Assembly: GCF_022749195.1 (NCBI RefSeq)
Contig: NZ_CP094226.1
Coordinates: forward strand, 1,080,001-1,144,000
DNA from: Streptococcus oralis
GTDB taxonomy: Bacteria > Bacillota > Bacilli > Lactobacillales > Streptococcaceae
Length of the DNA stretch: 64,000 nucleotides
Direction: 5' to 3'
Part shown: positions 1 to 10,208 of the stretch, piece after piece
How positions within the stretch are numbered: the stretch's first letter is position 1
Layout of the letters: each line of letters opens with the position of its first letter
Translations under genes and position numbers: made by a program
The notes under the pieces: model-generated
Told to the model about the DNA's origin: nothing
The model's input: only the letters and a program-made list of their open reading frames with translations
Database searches by the model: none

Positions 1-1526
1 GCTTTTTGAGCATCCACCAAGCCGACTTCCTTAAGCATAATGGCTAGCTCTAACATATCGGATACACTAGTTGCGTGCGAAATGATAGTTTGACGAATAA
101 CATTTTCACCCAGTTTATCCTTCAACTTGCGCGCAGCTTTAAAGATAGAGAGTTCTTTTTCAAGCAGTTCTGACTTTTCAGCATGAGTCGCTGAGAGGAT
201 ACGAGGATCTTCTTCCAACTCTTTTAAGAGGAGGGTACATTTTTCGTCTTCTGACAGATCGCTATAGTGGTCGTTGATGCCAGCAGATGCTAGCAATTCT
301 GCCACACAGGCTTCGTGAACACTAGAATCTTGGCGCATATCAATAGAAGCAAGGTAGAAACCAAAAATTTCGACAGCTTGCATCAACTCGACAAATTCTC
401 CTGAAATCAGGTATTCTCCTTTGTTCTCAAGGAGAGAGTCGCGAATGGCCAACAAATCTTGATAAAATTCATCTGCAGTAGCATATCTAGGCTGAAGGTT
501 CTTGTCTTCAATCAAATAAGCCTTGGTTGCCTGCATCTTAGCTTGGATGTCAAAGAGGGCACGGCGATAGAGTTCTTTTTCACGATAAATGGAGTTATCT
601 TGTGACTTCAGCGCCATCTCACGAACTTTATCACTGACATTCACGATACTGGTTGACAGTGAAAATTCACGATAAAGATTATAAATCTTTTCATCGTAGT
701 AGTTCATGATGACTTCGCATTGAGTCAAGGCTGATTTGTTAAGAGTTTCTGCAGTTACGAAAGGATTCCCATCACGGTCTCCTCCAATCCACATCCCCAT
801 AGTAATTGGTTTTGGATGTTGGATCTCAATTCCTTGTTCTTTAGCTAGTTTCTTATACTCAGCCGTCAAACGTGGAACAGCATTCAGGAAAGAACTTTGG
901 TAATACTCCATCACGTTGGTGATTTCGTTGGTTACTTTCAATTTTTTCTCACGAATCATGTCCGTTTGCATGATAATTTCAATGTAACGACGGAGATCCG
1001 TGTGCCATTTTTCTTTATTAATCAAGCCGAGTTTAACATCACGGTACTTGCGCAAAAGCGTATGGATATGGTTGGTTAAATCCAGCATACTCTTGCGTTG
1101 TACTTGCGTTGGATGGGCGGTCAAGACAGGAACGACATTTAACTTTTCTAAAATTTCGGCTGCATTTTCTTTTTCAGCTACCATCTTAATCGTTGTAGAT
1201 AGTTTTCCTAGATAGTCTTGGTCCACATTGTTTTGGTGATTGATTTCATAGGCCAAATCCACATCCTCAGAAATATTAATTAAAAGTGGAAGGATAGAGA
1301 AATAGCGTGAAATGTAAATCATTTCTTCATTCGAAAGACTGGTCACTAGGTCATTGAGCCCTTGATAATTCTCACTAGTTGATAATTCCTTCAACTGGAT
1401 AATCTTTTCAAAGGTTTCTGGCGCTAGCATATTTTTTGTGATATCTTCTAATAGCTCAGTCAGAATCAAGACTTCTTCTTGGACGACTGCTTTATTACTA
1501 TAGTTTTCTAATTTTTGAAGAGACAT
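1..1526 (-). CDS. ppc: Phosphoenolpyruvate carboxylase, N-terminal part (runs off the window)
   Basis: Carboxylates phosphoenolpyruvate to oxaloacetate, the anaplerotic route for aspartate-family amino acids in streptococci that lack a full TCA cycle. The frame starts at an ATG at 1526 ([15 protein letters not shown]) and stays open to base 1, about 508 codons, so the C-terminal half is outside the window. Family motifs are visible: [13 protein letters not shown] around residue 130, containing the catalytic His of the VxTAHPT motif, and [15 protein letters not shown] around residue 240. ftsW lies 23 bases upstream in the same direction. Family assignment is firm; nothing can be said about the missing C-terminal PEP-binding part. 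Confidence 0.96.
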   Translation of the reverse strand, partial: MSLQKLENYSNKAVVQEEVLILTELLEDITKNMLAPETFEKIIQLKELSTSENYQGLNDLVTSLSNEEMIYISRYFSILPLLINISEDVDLAYEINHQNNVDQDYLGKLSTTIKMVAEKENAAEILEKLNVVPVLTAHPTQVQRKSMLDLTNHIHTLLRKYRDVKLGLINKEKWHTDLRRYIEIIMQTDMIREKKLKVTNEITNVMEYYQSSFLNAVPRLTAEYKKLAKEQGIEIQHPKPITMGMWIGGDRDGNPFVTAETLNKSALTQCEVIMNYYDEKIYNLYREFSLSTSIVNVSDKVREMALKSQDNSIYREKELYRRALFDIQAKMQATKAYLIEDKNLQPRYATADEFYQDLLAIRDSLLENKGEYLISGEFVELMQAVEIFGFYLASIDMRQDSSVHEACVAELLASAGINDHYSDLSEDEKCTLLLKELEEDPRILSATHAEKSELLEKELSIFKAARKLKDKLGENVIRQTIISHATSVSDMLELAIMLKEVGLVDAQK

Positions 1527-1549
1527 ATACTTTCCTTTCCATTCAATCC

Positions 1550-2773
1550 TTACAGACTTTCATCGGTTTGATTTTCGTATTCTCTGATAAGTTTGGCACG
1601 TTTTTCACTTGCATCAATGTTCAGTACAAGCGCGATGGCTACGGATAATACCAGTAGACTGTTCCCACCTTGTGAAAGGAAGGGGAAGGTTACCCCTGTA
1701 GAAGGAATCAACCCTGAAATCCCACCGATATTGACAAAGACCTGAACAAGGATCATTCCTCCGACACCAATAGCAACCATGGAGTTAAAGGGATTCTTTG
1801 CTCGAATACCAACCAAGATGATTCGCAAAATCAAGAAGAAGAGTAAAGCCAAAATCATACTGGCTCCTACGAATCCAAACTCCTCGATAACAATCGAAAA
1901 GACAAAATCCGTATGGGCTTCTGGCAGATAACCACGCTTCTCAATAGAATTTCCCAGTCCCAGTCCGAACCAGCCACCATTTACCATTGCATAGTAGGAA
2001 TTTGCGAGCTGGTGCCCTGCACCCGCCAAGTCATTAAAGGGATTAAAGAAGGCACTAAAACGTTTAGCAACGTAACCAAATACAGGAATTTGAGAGAACT
2101 TTTCAACCCCAACAAAGCGAATGACAGATAAGACTAACATTGAGCTCCCTGCCAAGAGAGCCAAAATGGTCGAGAACCAACGATAGGCGATCCCACTTAC
2201 AGTATACATGATGAGCGCCACCAAGACCAAGATGGTCGCATTTCCCAAGTCTGGGAAAATTCCCAAGCTACCAATCAGAACCAGCAGAACAAAACGCCAG
2301 TCATTAAAAGCTCGAGGTAGCCACTGATTCTGTGTCAAAACCTGGAAGTCATAAACCGCAATCTCATCTTGTTGTTTTGAAAATCGATGTGCTAGGTACC
2401 AGATGATGATAATCTTAAGGTATTCCGCAGGCTGAATCGTTACAGGTCCTACAGAGATCCATCCGTATGCTCCATTGACAGGTGTTCCGACCAGTCGCGC
2501 CAGAGCTAAAAGAACCATCTCCACAATCATTACGATAAAGATGAGACGACCATTTCTTAAGAATCCTAATTTTAATTTATAGATTAAGGCAATCAGAATC
2601 AAACTAGCTATCCAGAAGATCCCCTGGTTACGCACCAATTGAAAGGCGCTTTTTCCTTCTTCAATCAAGGTTGCACTCGTTGTCGAGTACACCACAATCA
2701 GCCCCAAAATCGATAAAAGGAAGTAAGGGATCAAAATGGAATAGTTTAGTAGGTGCCTTTTACTAATTTTCAT
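1550..2773 (-). CDS. ftsW: Septal peptidoglycan polymerase FtsW (SEDS family)
   Basis: Polytopic membrane glycosyltransferase that polymerises lipid II at the division septum together with a class B penicillin-binding protein. The 407-residue product has about ten hydrophobic segments and the SEDS signatures [18 protein letters not shown] near residue 110 and [20 protein letters not shown] near residue 285, plus [15 protein letters not shown] close to the C-terminus. It starts at ATG 2773 with only a weak GGTG ribosome site. An extended -10 promoter lies about 70 bases upstream, and ppc follows 23 bases downstream. FtsW and RodA are paralogues; adjacency to ppc supports FtsW, the arrangement remembered for mitis-group genomes. 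Confidence 0.93.
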   Translation of the reverse strand: MKISKRHLLNYSILIPYFLLSILGLIVVYSTTSATLIEEGKSAFQLVRNQGIFWIASLILIALIYKLKLGFLRNGRLIFIVMIVEMVLLALARLVGTPVNGAYGWISVGPVTIQPAEYLKIIIIWYLAHRFSKQQDEIAVYDFQVLTQNQWLPRAFNDWRFVLLVLIGSLGIFPDLGNATILVLVALIMYTVSGIAYRWFSTILALLAGSSMLVLSVIRFVGVEKFSQIPVFGYVAKRFSAFFNPFNDLAGAGHQLANSYYAMVNGGWFGLGLGNSIEKRGYLPEAHTDFVFSIVIEEFGFVGASMILALLFFLILRIILVGIRAKNPFNSMVAIGVGGMILVQVFVNIGGISGLIPSTGVTFPFLSQGGNSLLVLSVAIALVLNIDASEKRAKLIREYENQTDESL

Positions 2774-2790
2774 ATTTCACCACTCTAATA

Positions 2791-2848
2791 GGAACAGACG
2801 CTTCTGTTCCCAATTCCGTTTTATTTTCTAGTTTTGATTGCTATTATA
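2791..2848 (-). promoter_or_regulatory. ftsW promoter and leader hairpin
   Basis: Minus-strand TGG followed by TATAAT at 2848-2843 forms an extended -10 element. The untranslated leader contains a perfect 8-bp stem (GGAACAGA at 2791-2798 with TCTGTTCC at 2803-2810, four-base loop) about 18 bases before the ftsW ATG. It has no T-tract, so it is not an ordinary terminator; an mRNA-stability or start-access role is inference. Confidence 0.55.
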
Positions 2849-2921
2849 CCACTTTTTCAGAAAGAAAAAAACTCTTATCCTTTAATCCTTCGAATTTTAC
2901 CCATTTTCTAGTATCAGGTAT

Positions 2922-2957
2922 AAAAAAAACAAATCTCTTTTGAGATTTGTTTTTTGC
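2922..2957 (-). terminator. Rho-independent terminator after prsA
   Basis: The inverted repeat AACAAATCTC / GAGATTTGTT (2929-2950) is followed on the minus strand by a run of T. It lies 5-40 bases after the prsA stop and separates prsA from ftsW. Confidence 0.85.
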
Positions 2958-2961
2958 TTTC

Positions 2962-3903
2962 TTAGTTAGATGAAGAACTGCTACTTGAGCTTGAGTCACC
3001 ACCACCGATGTATTGGGTGAAGATGTTTTGGAATGATTGGTCTTTAACCTTGATGTTTGCTGCTTGCAATTCTTTACCAATTACTCCTTGAACAAAGGCT
3101 GAATCATTTTGTTTTTGAGTCAAGATGATGGTCTTCAATTTTTCTTTATAATCCTCGATATTAGAAGATTTTTCTGTTTTCTTCGTTACTTTGACGATGT
3201 AGAACTGACTACTGTAGGCTTGTGTTCCAGTAGCTGTAATCACATCAGAAACCCCGTTCACATCCAAAGCAAAAGCTGCTTTCTTGACTTGTTCTGGAAG
3301 TTCTGTTGAAGCAGAGTCAAAAGTGATTTCTCCACCATTTTCTTTTGTTTTGTCGTCGTTAGAGTTGTCTTTTGCCAACTGAGCAAAATCTGCACCTTCT
3401 GCTTTAGCTTTCTCAAGTACTTCTTTTGCCTTGTCTTCATTATCCAAACGGATGATTTGAGCTGTTACATCTGGTGTGTAAGACTCAAAAGCTTTTTGGT
3501 AAGCTTCGTCTGTCAACTCACTCTCAGCAGCCTTCTTAACTGCCAATTCAACCAATTTGCTGGTACGGATTTGAGCTTTACGAGTCTCAGGTGTCATACC
3601 TGCACGTTGAAGCACGCTGTTGTAGCTATCGCCGTATTTCTTTTGTTCTTCAGCAACGGCATCATCCACATCTTTATCCGTTACCTCTGATCCATATTGT
3701 TGTTCAAATACTTTTTGGATGGTCATATTGAGCAAGACTTGTTGTGCAGTTGGATTGTTCTTTACTTCTTCAAAGAATTGATGCTCTGTAATCACATCGC
3801 CCTTCATGCTGATCAAATCTTTTCCTTCAGAACTGTTTGAACAAGCTGCAAGTGTTGCTACTGATAAAAGTGTGATGGCTCCTGCCATAAGTTTTTTCTT
3901 CAT
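2962..3903 (-). CDS. prsA: Foldase lipoprotein PrsA (parvulin-type PPIase)
   Basis: Extracytoplasmic lipoprotein that helps fold exported proteins. The 313-residue product begins with a lipoprotein signal (MKKKLMAGAITLLSVATLAAC, lipobox LAAC at about residues 18-21). An N-terminal chaperone domain is followed by a PpiC-type rotamase domain around residues 145-245 (TAQIIRLDNEDKAKEVLEKA ... GGEITFD). The tail after residue 295 is a short GGG plus poly-serine stretch. It is the last of a run with pepF and the O-methyltransferase and is closed by its own terminator. Confidence 0.95.
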   Translation of the reverse strand: MKKKLMAGAITLLSVATLAACSNSSEGKDLISMKGDVITEHQFFEEVKNNPTAQQVLLNMTIQKVFEQQYGSEVTDKDVDDAVAEEQKKYGDSYNSVLQRAGMTPETRKAQIRTSKLVELAVKKAAESELTDEAYQKAFESYTPDVTAQIIRLDNEDKAKEVLEKAKAEGADFAQLAKDNSNDDKTKENGGEITFDSASTELPEQVKKAAFALDVNGVSDVITATGTQAYSSQFYIVKVTKKTEKSSNIEDYKEKLKTIILTQKQNDSAFVQGVIGKELQAANIKVKDQSFQNIFTQYIGGGDSSSSSSSSSN

Positions 3904-3970
3904 TTTTACTCCTTTTACGGTAAGTATTACCTTATCTATTTTACTATAATTTCTTAAATTTTTCTGAAAA

Positions 3971-4684
3971 TCATTCGCTCTCAGGAAGCTCTACTTCTGC
4001 TAGGTTCTTTCGTAGCATGAGAATACCATCTCCAAGTGGAACTAGAGTTGCTGTTAGACCTGGATTGTCCAACGTTGCGTCGAAAAGTCTTTGCAAACCT
4101 CGGTAAATGGTTCGTTGACCACGGCGGACTTCCATGATGTCCTTGGCAACATCTCCTCCTTGGAAAATATCATCCAAGACGACTACTCCACCAACTTCCA
4201 AGTGCTTGAGGATTTCAGGCAGAAAGACGATATACTTTGACTTGGCCGAATCCATAAAGACAAAGTCATAAGTTTCTGTCAAAGTAGATAAAACATCGAC
4301 TGCATCTCCCTCTAAAAGAGTGATTTGCTTACGACTGTCAAACTGGGCAAAGTTTTCCTTGGCAAAGGCTATCATCTCAAGATTACGGTCAATGGTTGTA
4401 ATCTTGGCATCTGGCGCATGTTCCGCCATCAAGAGGGCTGAAAAACCGATAGCTGTCCCAATCTCCAAAATGTTCTTGGGCTGTATGGTCTCCATGAGAA
4501 ATCGAAAATACGCGACCGTTTCATGGGGAATAATGGGAATGTTTTCCTTGCGAGCGAAGGTCTCCAATTCTTTCAAGGAACCTGTCACCTGCTTTTGACG
4601 CTGGCGCATGAGTTCTACGATTTCTTCCTTGACGACGGGACGTCGCATATTGTGATTGGCATTTTTACTATAAGACTCTACCAT
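3971..4684 (-). CDS. Class I SAM-dependent O-methyltransferase (catechol-OMT-like)
   Basis: Predicted to transfer a methyl group from S-adenosylmethionine to a hydroxyl. The relatives include YrrM/TrmR, which methylates 5-hydroxyuridine in tRNA, so tRNA is a plausible substrate. The SAM-binding motif ILEIGTAIGFSALLMAE is at residues 55-75, followed by TTIDRN and the acidic loop FVFMDSAKSKY and VVLDDIF, which form the usual metal/substrate site. The ATG at 4684 (MVESYSKN) was chosen over an in-frame ATG at 4726 because it sits one base after the pepF stop and removes a 14-codon overlap. About 237 residues, normal for the family. A U32 protein at 24.4-25.4 kb belongs to a family that includes tRNA-hydroxylating enzymes, a possible functional partner. 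Confidence 0.85.
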   Translation of the reverse strand: MVESYSKNANHNMRRPVVKEEIVELMRQRQKQVTGSLKELETFARKENIPIIPHETVAYFRFLMETIQPKNILEIGTAIGFSALLMAEHAPDAKITTIDRNLEMIAFAKENFAQFDSRKQITLLEGDAVDVLSTLTETYDFVFMDSAKSKYIVFLPEILKHLEVGGVVVLDDIFQGGDVAKDIMEVRRGQRTIYRGLQRLFDATLDNPGLTATLVPLGDGILMLRKNLAEVELPESE

Positions 4685-4685
4685 C

Positions 4686-6488
4686 TTAAGCCAGTCCCAA
4701 TTTTTCAACAAGGGCTTCAAACTCATTTAAACGGCGTTCAAAGACTGCAAAGGCGTCGTTGAGATAGTCTTCCTTCTCCATATCCACTCCCGCTTTTCTC
4801 ATGACATTAAGCGGATAGTCAGACTTACCAGCCTTGAGGTAGTCGATATAACGGTCACGGTCTTCCTGACTACCATGGACAATCTTTTCAGCCAAGGCTG
4901 AAGCAGCTGCAAAACCTGTTGAATACTGATAAACATAGTAGTTATAGTAGAAGTGAGGAATGCGTGCCCACTCATATTGGATTTGAGGATTGTCTTCCTT
5001 GCTGAGTCCATAGTACTCTTGGTTCAAGTCAGCGTAGAGCTTATTGAGGAAATCACTTGTCAAGACTTCTCCATTTTGATCTGCTTGGTGGATGGCATGT
5101 TCAAACTCAGCGAATTGAGTTTGACGGAAGACTGTTCCACGGAAACCGTCTAGGAAGTTATTGAGAATTGCAAAACGAGTCGCATCGTCTTCTACTTCTT
5201 CCAACAATTTCTCTGTCAAGATATTTTCGTTAGTCGTTGAGGCAATCTCAGCCAAGAAGATAGAATAATCTCCGTAAACATAAGGTTGGGTTTCACGAGT
5301 ATAGCTGGAGTGCATACTGTGACCTGTCTCATGGACAAGGGTAAAGAGATTATCTAGATTGTCCTGCCAGTTGAGAAGCATAAAGGCATTGGTATCGTAA
5401 GAACCACCAGAGTAGGCACCAGAACGCTTGCCTTGGTTTTCATAGACATCAATCCAACGCTCACTGAAGGCACGTTTAACACGGCTCAAGTAGTCGTCAC
5501 CTAAAACCGCCAAAGCTTCTTCTGCCTTTTTCAAGGCTTCCTCATAAGTAAAGCTGTATTCTACTGAAGATAGCGGTGTGTAGACATCGTACATCTTGAG
5601 ATCAGAAATACCCAAGATTTTAGAACGAAGGTTAAGATATCGATGCAAGAGTGGCAAGTGCTTGCGAACTGCTGCTACTAGATTGTCATAGACACTTTCT
5701 GGAACAAAATTGGCTGCGAGGGCTGCATGGCGGGCACTCTTATAGTTGCGAACTTTAGCACGGTAGTTTTGCACCTTAACATTTGTCTGCAAGGTCTTAG
5801 CATAAGTGTGTTGGAATTGCTCATATGTCGCATAAAGGGCTTCATAGGCACCACGGCGCACTTCACGGTTTTTAGACTCCATCAAGCGGATGTAAGTACC
5901 GTGTGAGAGTTGTACTTCCTTGCCTTCGTCATCAAGCACGTATGGGAAGCTAATATCCGCATTGTCCAAAATAGCGAAGGTTTCACTAGCAGCGCCAAAA
6001 ATTTCTCCTGCTCCAGCAAGTAATTCTTCCTCACGTTGCGAAAGAACATGGTCTTTCTTCTGCAAGAGCTTGTCAAAAAAGTGTTTGTAAACTTGGAGTT
6101 TTGGTTGAGCTTCTAGGAAGACCGCATACTGCTCTTCCCTAATCTCCATAAACTCAGGTTCATAGAATGAAAAGGCTTGTTCTAACTGACTGTATAGGGT
6201 CATTGCCTTAGCATAGTACTCTTGATACTTGGCTTCACGCGTGTCCTGGTCATTTTTCATATGCGCATAGACATAAAGCTTTTCAACTTGGCGTTCCAAG
6301 TCGAGTGAGAATTCTGTGATCTCAAGCAAACTGTCTGCGCTGTCCAAGAGATGTCCCTCATACTGAGATGCTGTTTGTACTTTTTCAGTTAAATCTTTCA
6401 AGGCTTCTTCCCAAGCCTGGTCTGTTGGGTAGATCGTTGAAAGATCCCATGTATCTTTTTCATTTATTTCATATCGTTGTAATACCAT
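4686..6488 (-). CDS. pepF: Oligoendopeptidase F (M3 zinc metallopeptidase)
   Basis: Cytoplasmic zinc peptidase that degrades oligopeptides, also called PepB in streptococci. The 600-residue product has the full M3 fold with the zinc motif HETGHSMHS near residue 385 and the downstream metal-binding glutamate in the [11 protein letters not shown] segment. ATG 6488 has a strong GGAGG site six bases upstream. It follows coiA by 18 bases in the same direction, so it is probably co-transcribed from the late-competence promoter of coiA as well as from other promoters. The O-methyltransferase start abuts its stop. Confidence 0.95.
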   Translation of the reverse strand: MVLQRYEINEKDTWDLSTIYPTDQAWEEALKDLTEKVQTASQYEGHLLDSADSLLEITEFSLDLERQVEKLYVYAHMKNDQDTREAKYQEYYAKAMTLYSQLEQAFSFYEPEFMEIREEQYAVFLEAQPKLQVYKHFFDKLLQKKDHVLSQREEELLAGAGEIFGAASETFAILDNADISFPYVLDDEGKEVQLSHGTYIRLMESKNREVRRGAYEALYATYEQFQHTYAKTLQTNVKVQNYRAKVRNYKSARHAALAANFVPESVYDNLVAAVRKHLPLLHRYLNLRSKILGISDLKMYDVYTPLSSVEYSFTYEEALKKAEEALAVLGDDYLSRVKRAFSERWIDVYENQGKRSGAYSGGSYDTNAFMLLNWQDNLDNLFTLVHETGHSMHSSYTRETQPYVYGDYSIFLAEIASTTNENILTEKLLEEVEDDATRFAILNNFLDGFRGTVFRQTQFAEFEHAIHQADQNGEVLTSDFLNKLYADLNQEYYGLSKEDNPQIQYEWARIPHFYYNYYVYQYSTGFAAASALAEKIVHGSQEDRDRYIDYLKAGKSDYPLNVMRKAGVDMEKEDYLNDAFAVFERRLNEFEALVEKLGLA

Positions 6489-6506
6489 AAGATTCCTCCA
6501 TCCTTT

Positions 6507-7463
6507 CTATTTTACCACATTTTTTGAGAAATATAAGTGATAAAAGGCTGGTGGATAGAGCTTTTGGCGATTATTTTTCGGATTTTTTTGATAGTAAGCC
6601 TGAAAATTTCTATAATAGCTAGCCAAATCCGTTTCAATCTGCAAAAAATCACCTGACTCTATCGGTCTGACTTGAGGATACCAGTCGTCTAGTTGATGCT
6701 TTAATAGATTGTCTCCTTGATGATAGGCCTCTTCTTGCTTCTTCATCCAGTAAGGCGTTTGGTAGTACAACTGTTGGCGAATGTAGTGACAGATAGTTGA
6801 ATCTTGAGAAACTGTAAGACTAGCTAGCTTTTGTTTTTGATAAGGAAATCGTAGAATTTCCAAGAGATTTCCTTGGCCATAGGGAAATTCCTTGACCTGA
6901 AAATGAAGCTTGCCACGTAGGTCCTGATGCAAAAGATATTTGAGTCTCAAAACTTGCTTTTTGATATCCAGTTCCCAAACATAAAATCCCATATTTTGAC
7001 TAAAATAGAGAAATCCCCTTTGCAATTGTGTTAATCGCTCTTTTAACCAGAGTTTTTCTCCCAGTAGCCAGATAACCTGATAGTCTTGGCTACGGTATCC
7101 TTGGCTTCTATCGCCTAAAAGCTTTTGAGACAAGGAACTGCACTGAACCTCCAGAGCTAGTTTTTCATTGACGAGAACATCTGCTATCTGCTGAATCTCG
7201 GGCAGACTATATTCTAAGGCGACCTGATTGTTCTTCTTGGCCCAGTGATAAAGTGCCTCTTTGTTGCCCAAGTGTTCTGGACTTTCATTCTCAAAAATAG
7301 CCATACAATCTCTTAAAGATTCATGGGCGAAATGCGTTCGAATGCTCTGTCCTTGGCGTAATCGTAGTCCGCCCCCACAGGCGGGGCAGGTATAAGCTTG
7401 CCTGGTAACATCTTTTTCGAGGGCATTTACCAAATTCCCCTTGGCATCTCTGGCTACAAACAT
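6507..7463 (-). CDS. coiA: Competence protein CoiA
   Basis: Late-competence protein needed for recombination of incoming DNA after uptake. The N-terminal CoiA-type zinc-binding segment has YTCPACGGGLRLRQG and THFAHES within the first 50 residues. A nuclease-like central part follows (ALEVQCSSLS). At 318 residues it is complete. ATG 7463 has an AAGGAGG site. A cin-box lies just upstream, which is the strongest evidence for competence control. pepF follows. Confidence 0.94.
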   Translation of the reverse strand: MFVARDAKGNLVNALEKDVTRQAYTCPACGGGLRLRQGQSIRTHFAHESLRDCMAIFENESPEHLGNKEALYHWAKKNNQVALEYSLPEIQQIADVLVNEKLALEVQCSSLSQKLLGDRSQGYRSQDYQVIWLLGEKLWLKERLTQLQRGFLYFSQNMGFYVWELDIKKQVLRLKYLLHQDLRGKLHFQVKEFPYGQGNLLEILRFPYQKQKLASLTVSQDSTICHYIRQQLYYQTPYWMKKQEEAYHQGDNLLKHQLDDWYPQVRPIESGDFLQIETDLASYYRNFQAYYQKNPKNNRQKLYPPAFYHLYFSKNVVK

Positions 7464-7484
7464 GGTCTACCTCCTTTTCTCATT

Positions 7485-7492
7485 TATTCGAA
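7485..7492 (-). promoter_or_regulatory. ComX cin-box (combox) of coiA
   Basis: On the minus strand TTCGAATA matches the late-competence consensus TACGAATA at 7 of 8 positions, preceded by a T-rich run (CTTCTTTTT). It lies 22 bases from the coiA ATG, giving a very short leader that still contains the GGAGG site. Confidence 0.75.
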
Positions 7493-7501
7493 AAAGAAGT
7501 G

Positions 7502-7524
7502 AAAAAGACTGGAATTCCAGCCTT
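7502..7524 (-). terminator. Terminator after the CARF nuclease gene
   Basis: GGCTGGAATTCCAGTC-type dyad followed by TTTTTCACTTC on the minus strand, immediately downstream of the 7540 stop. Its T-rich tail runs into the T-rich upstream part of the coiA cin-box promoter. Confidence 0.6.
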
Positions 7525-7539
7525 TCATGATATTATTTC

Positions 7540-8688
7540 TTATCTTTTTTGTCTCTTAGAGTATTTTTTCAGCATGGGTATGAGATTGGGGATCTGCTCG
7601 CTTCTAATGACCAGCACGCCGTATTCCTGGCAGCGATTGGCATAAACAGGATTGATTTTCCCCGTACAAACAATCAACTTGAGGCAACGCTCTCCAGCAA
7701 AATGATTGGCGTAGACTTCTAGCTCATTGATGGCTTCAACTGATAAATCTGTCATCTTGCAGGAGATAAAGGTAATCGAGCGGCCCTTTCTCAAAATGAC
7801 ATCAATCTCATTTTGAACATTGTCTGCCTCTGGAAAGATGCCATTCCAATCAATCTCACCGCCTATCATGCACTCATCAAACAGCTGAGACTCAAGCGCC
7901 AAGAGATAGAGATATACCTCTAAAATATACCCCTTGTTGCGGCAAAAGACTTGAGCTTCTTGACTTGGAAAGCTGTAAGCTACTCGTTTCTTGTCTTCGC
8001 TTTCCATACAAAGCATCCCCGCTTCCACAAGTAAGGGGATAAGGACTTCTGGGTAGTGATAATACTTGCCGTTGTTTTCCAGTATCTTTTCGGTTTCAGC
8101 ATGAAGGTCATTGGTCTTAGCTAGAGAAAAAAATTGGGTTACTTGGTACCAATGGGCGGGATTGGCAATAGCAGAGCTGGCTAGTTTTTTAATAGCAGCA
8201 ATTTGCTGAGCTGAGTGGATAGGGCGTTTTGATTTGAGCATTTTTCCACCACGCAAGGCTATCAACTGCTGGATGCTTAGGGTTGGAATGTCCAAGTCTT
8301 CTTTTTCTAACTGACCGGCTACCCACTTGTATTGTTTTCCTCGCTCGACATCCATGGCAACGATGGGGAGGTCCCGATCCAAGCCGTATTGATAGAGGGA
8401 TAAGGCTAGTAGCGAATCCCCACCAAAAACATCGAGAAGGACTTGGTCGTAACCTGCTAGGCAATAATCTAACTGGTCCGCTAGTTGTTCTAAGGATAAC
8501 TGACGAAAGGTCACTCGTTGGATATGAGGCACCTCATCCATGATAAACTGACGGAGGGAGAGCTTCTCTTCATTACTTATTTTCGTCAAAGATAGAAAAA
8601 GAATCTCGTCACAATCACTGATAAAGGCTTGGTAGACATTCTTTTCCAATACATGCCGATCATACAATTCCACCAAAAGACTCGTCAT
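7540..8688 (-). CDS. CARF-DUF1887 (Card1/Can2-like) nuclease without CRISPR locus
   Basis: Not named in streptococci as far as I know. The architecture matches the DUF1887/Card1 family: an N-terminal Rossmann-like CARF domain, a winged-helix middle and a C-terminal PD-(D/E)xK nuclease. Visible landmarks are LLDVFGGDSLLALSLYQYG near residue 85 (CARF ligand loop), HYPEVLIPLLVEAGML near 220 (winged helix), and NEIDVILRKGRSITFISCK at about residues 293-311, where Asp296 and Lys311 look catalytic. ATG 8688 was chosen because GGAGGTGG lies just upstream; the longer frame to 8796 has no such site. 382 residues. Known relatives bind cyclic oligoadenylate made by type III CRISPR; no such system is in this window. 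It has its own terminator, upstream of coiA. Confidence 0.8.
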   Translation of the reverse strand: MTSLLVELYDRHVLEKNVYQAFISDCDEILFLSLTKISNEEKLSLRQFIMDEVPHIQRVTFRQLSLEQLADQLDYCLAGYDQVLLDVFGGDSLLALSLYQYGLDRDLPIVAMDVERGKQYKWVAGQLEKEDLDIPTLSIQQLIALRGGKMLKSKRPIHSAQQIAAIKKLASSAIANPAHWYQVTQFFSLAKTNDLHAETEKILENNGKYYHYPEVLIPLLVEAGMLCMESEDKKRVAYSFPSQEAQVFCRNKGYILEVYLYLLALESQLFDECMIGGEIDWNGIFPEADNVQNEIDVILRKGRSITFISCKMTDLSVEAINELEVYANHFAGERCLKLIVCTGKINPVYANRCQEYGVLVIRSEQIPNLIPMLKKYSKRQKR

Positions 8689-8807
8689 TCGACCACCTCC
8701 ATCATAAAGACTTTCTTGCGCTGAGAGTATCAGCAACACAGTTCTACTGCTCAGATTTCCTACTTCTAGTATAGCATAAAATCCTGCTCGTCCCAATCAA
8801 CCAACGC

Positions 8808-8849
8808 AAACAAAAACGAATAGAAACCTTGCAAAGTGATTTCTATTCG
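8808..8849 (-). terminator. Terminator after tehB
   Basis: A perfect 10-bp stem, CGAATAGAAA (8817-8826) with TTTCTATTCG (8840-8849), is followed on the minus strand by GTTTTTGTTTG. It lies 16 bases after the tehB stop. Confidence 0.9.
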
Positions 8850-8865
8850 CTAGTATAGGTTTGAT

Positions 8866-9726
8866 TTACTTGACTTTTTTGGCTAACATAGTCGCAAAGC
8901 GTAGTTGAATGCGATTGCCATTTTCATCACGACGGTGCAGATGTCCTGGGTTTTCATTATACTTGACCAATTCCCAATCCTTGTAGTAGTCCGCCAACTC
9001 CCCTTCTTTAAAGGTGAATGGGAAGTTAACCGAGCAAGGATAATCCTCCGTATCCATGGCACAGACGATAAGATTGTAACCACCGACCGTGGTGTGCTCC
9101 TGCATATTTTGGATAATATCTGGAATGCGGTCCGCTTGTAGGAACATCAGAACAACTGTCGATACGATGAAATCATAGTCTTGTCTAATGCTGGCTGAAT
9201 TGATATCATAAAGTCCGACAGGCATTTCTAGATCCTCTTGTTCCACAATGCTTTGCAAGATTTCAAGGGACAATTCATTTTGATCCACAGCTGTCACATC
9301 AAAACCATTCTGTGCAAGAAAGAGAGAGTTACGTCCTTGACCACAACCCAAATCCAAGGCTCTTCCTGGTTTCACCGTCTGCATAGCCTCTAGGACCTCT
9401 GAATGGACTGGATTGGTCTGGTATTTCTTAGGGAAATAATCCTCAGGTTTACAATAAAATTCCAAGTACCATTCTACATCATCAGTGGCAGCCTCCACTC
9501 GGTGCCAGGCTTGCGGTTGTGCCATGGGATTGTCAGCTCCTGCCTCAAAGAGGTGCTCAGCTAGAACCTCACCATCTTCATTCAACTCAATAAACTTGAG
9601 TGCCCCCTTTAAGACAGTAATTTTTCCCCAAGTGCCGACCTTAGTATTGTGCTTTTGCTGGACAGCTTCTGGCATGGTCTGTTTGTTCCACAAGGGCATC
9701 CGTTTATAGGCAATTAATTTTTCCAT
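8866..9726 (-). CDS. tehB: TehB-family SAM-dependent methyltransferase
   Basis: Tellurite-resistance type methyltransferase. The first 100 residues form a small beta-rich cupin-like domain (DUF1971-type: WGKITVLKGALKFIELNEDGE), and the rest is a class I methyltransferase with the SAM loop ALDLGCGQGRNSLFLAQNGFDV at about residues 123-144 and DFIVSTVVLMFL near 195. 286 residues, the usual length for the long TehB form. ATG 9726 has a GAGGAAG site. smpB lies 14 bases upstream. The natural substrate is not known from sequence; tellurite detoxification is the family-level label. Confidence 0.88.
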   Translation of the reverse strand: MEKLIAYKRMPLWNKQTMPEAVQQKHNTKVGTWGKITVLKGALKFIELNEDGEVLAEHLFEAGADNPMAQPQAWHRVEAATDDVEWYLEFYCKPEDYFPKKYQTNPVHSEVLEAMQTVKPGRALDLGCGQGRNSLFLAQNGFDVTAVDQNELSLEILQSIVEQEDLEMPVGLYDINSASIRQDYDFIVSTVVLMFLQADRIPDIIQNMQEHTTVGGYNLIVCAMDTEDYPCSVNFPFTFKEGELADYYKDWELVKYNENPGHLHRRDENGNRIQLRFATMLAKKVK

Positions 9727-9740
9727 TTTACTTCCTCTTC

Positions 9741-10208
9741 TTAACGCTGGTTGACAGCTTTCATCACACGCGCGATGTCGCGGTTTTGTTCACGTCGCTT
9801 GATCGACTCTCGTTTATCATAGTCGTGTTTCCCTTTTGCTAAACCTAAAAGGAGCTTGGCGTAGCCATCTTTGATGTAGACTTTAAGGGGAACAAGGGTC
9901 ATCCCTGTCCCTTTGGTCTCTTGTTCCAATTTTTGAATTTGCTTCTTATGGAGCAGGAGTTTGCGACGACGTTCCGGTTCCTGGTTCCAGATATTGCCCT
10001 CTTCGTAAGGGGCAATATGAACATTGCTCAGCCAGACTTCCCCATTTTTTACTTGGGCAAAACCGTCCTTGAGATTGATTCGAGCAGCTCGAACGCTCTT
10101 GATTTCAGTTCCGGTCAGGACCATTCCTGCCTCTAGCGTATCTACGATTGTATAGTCGTGGTGCGCTTTTTTATTTTGTGCGACGACCTTTCCCTCGCCC
10201 TTTGCCAT
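9741..10208 (-). CDS. smpB: SsrA-binding protein SmpB
   Basis: Binds tmRNA and delivers it to stalled ribosomes for trans-translation. The 155-residue protein has the family core [23 protein letters not shown] and [21 protein letters not shown], plus the basic C-terminal tail ([21 protein letters not shown]) that inserts in the mRNA channel. Its start overlaps the 3' end of rnr by 38 bases in another frame. RNase R and SmpB act in the same pathway, because RNase R is recruited to stalled messages through tmRNA-SmpB, so the overlap looks functional. Confidence 0.97.
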   Translation of the reverse strand: MAKGEGKVVAQNKKAHHDYTIVDTLEAGMVLTGTEIKSVRAARINLKDGFAQVKNGEVWLSNVHIAPYEEGNIWNQEPERRRKLLLHKKQIQKLEQETKGTGMTLVPLKVYIKDGYAKLLLGLAKGKHDYDKRESIKRREQNRDIARVMKAVNQR

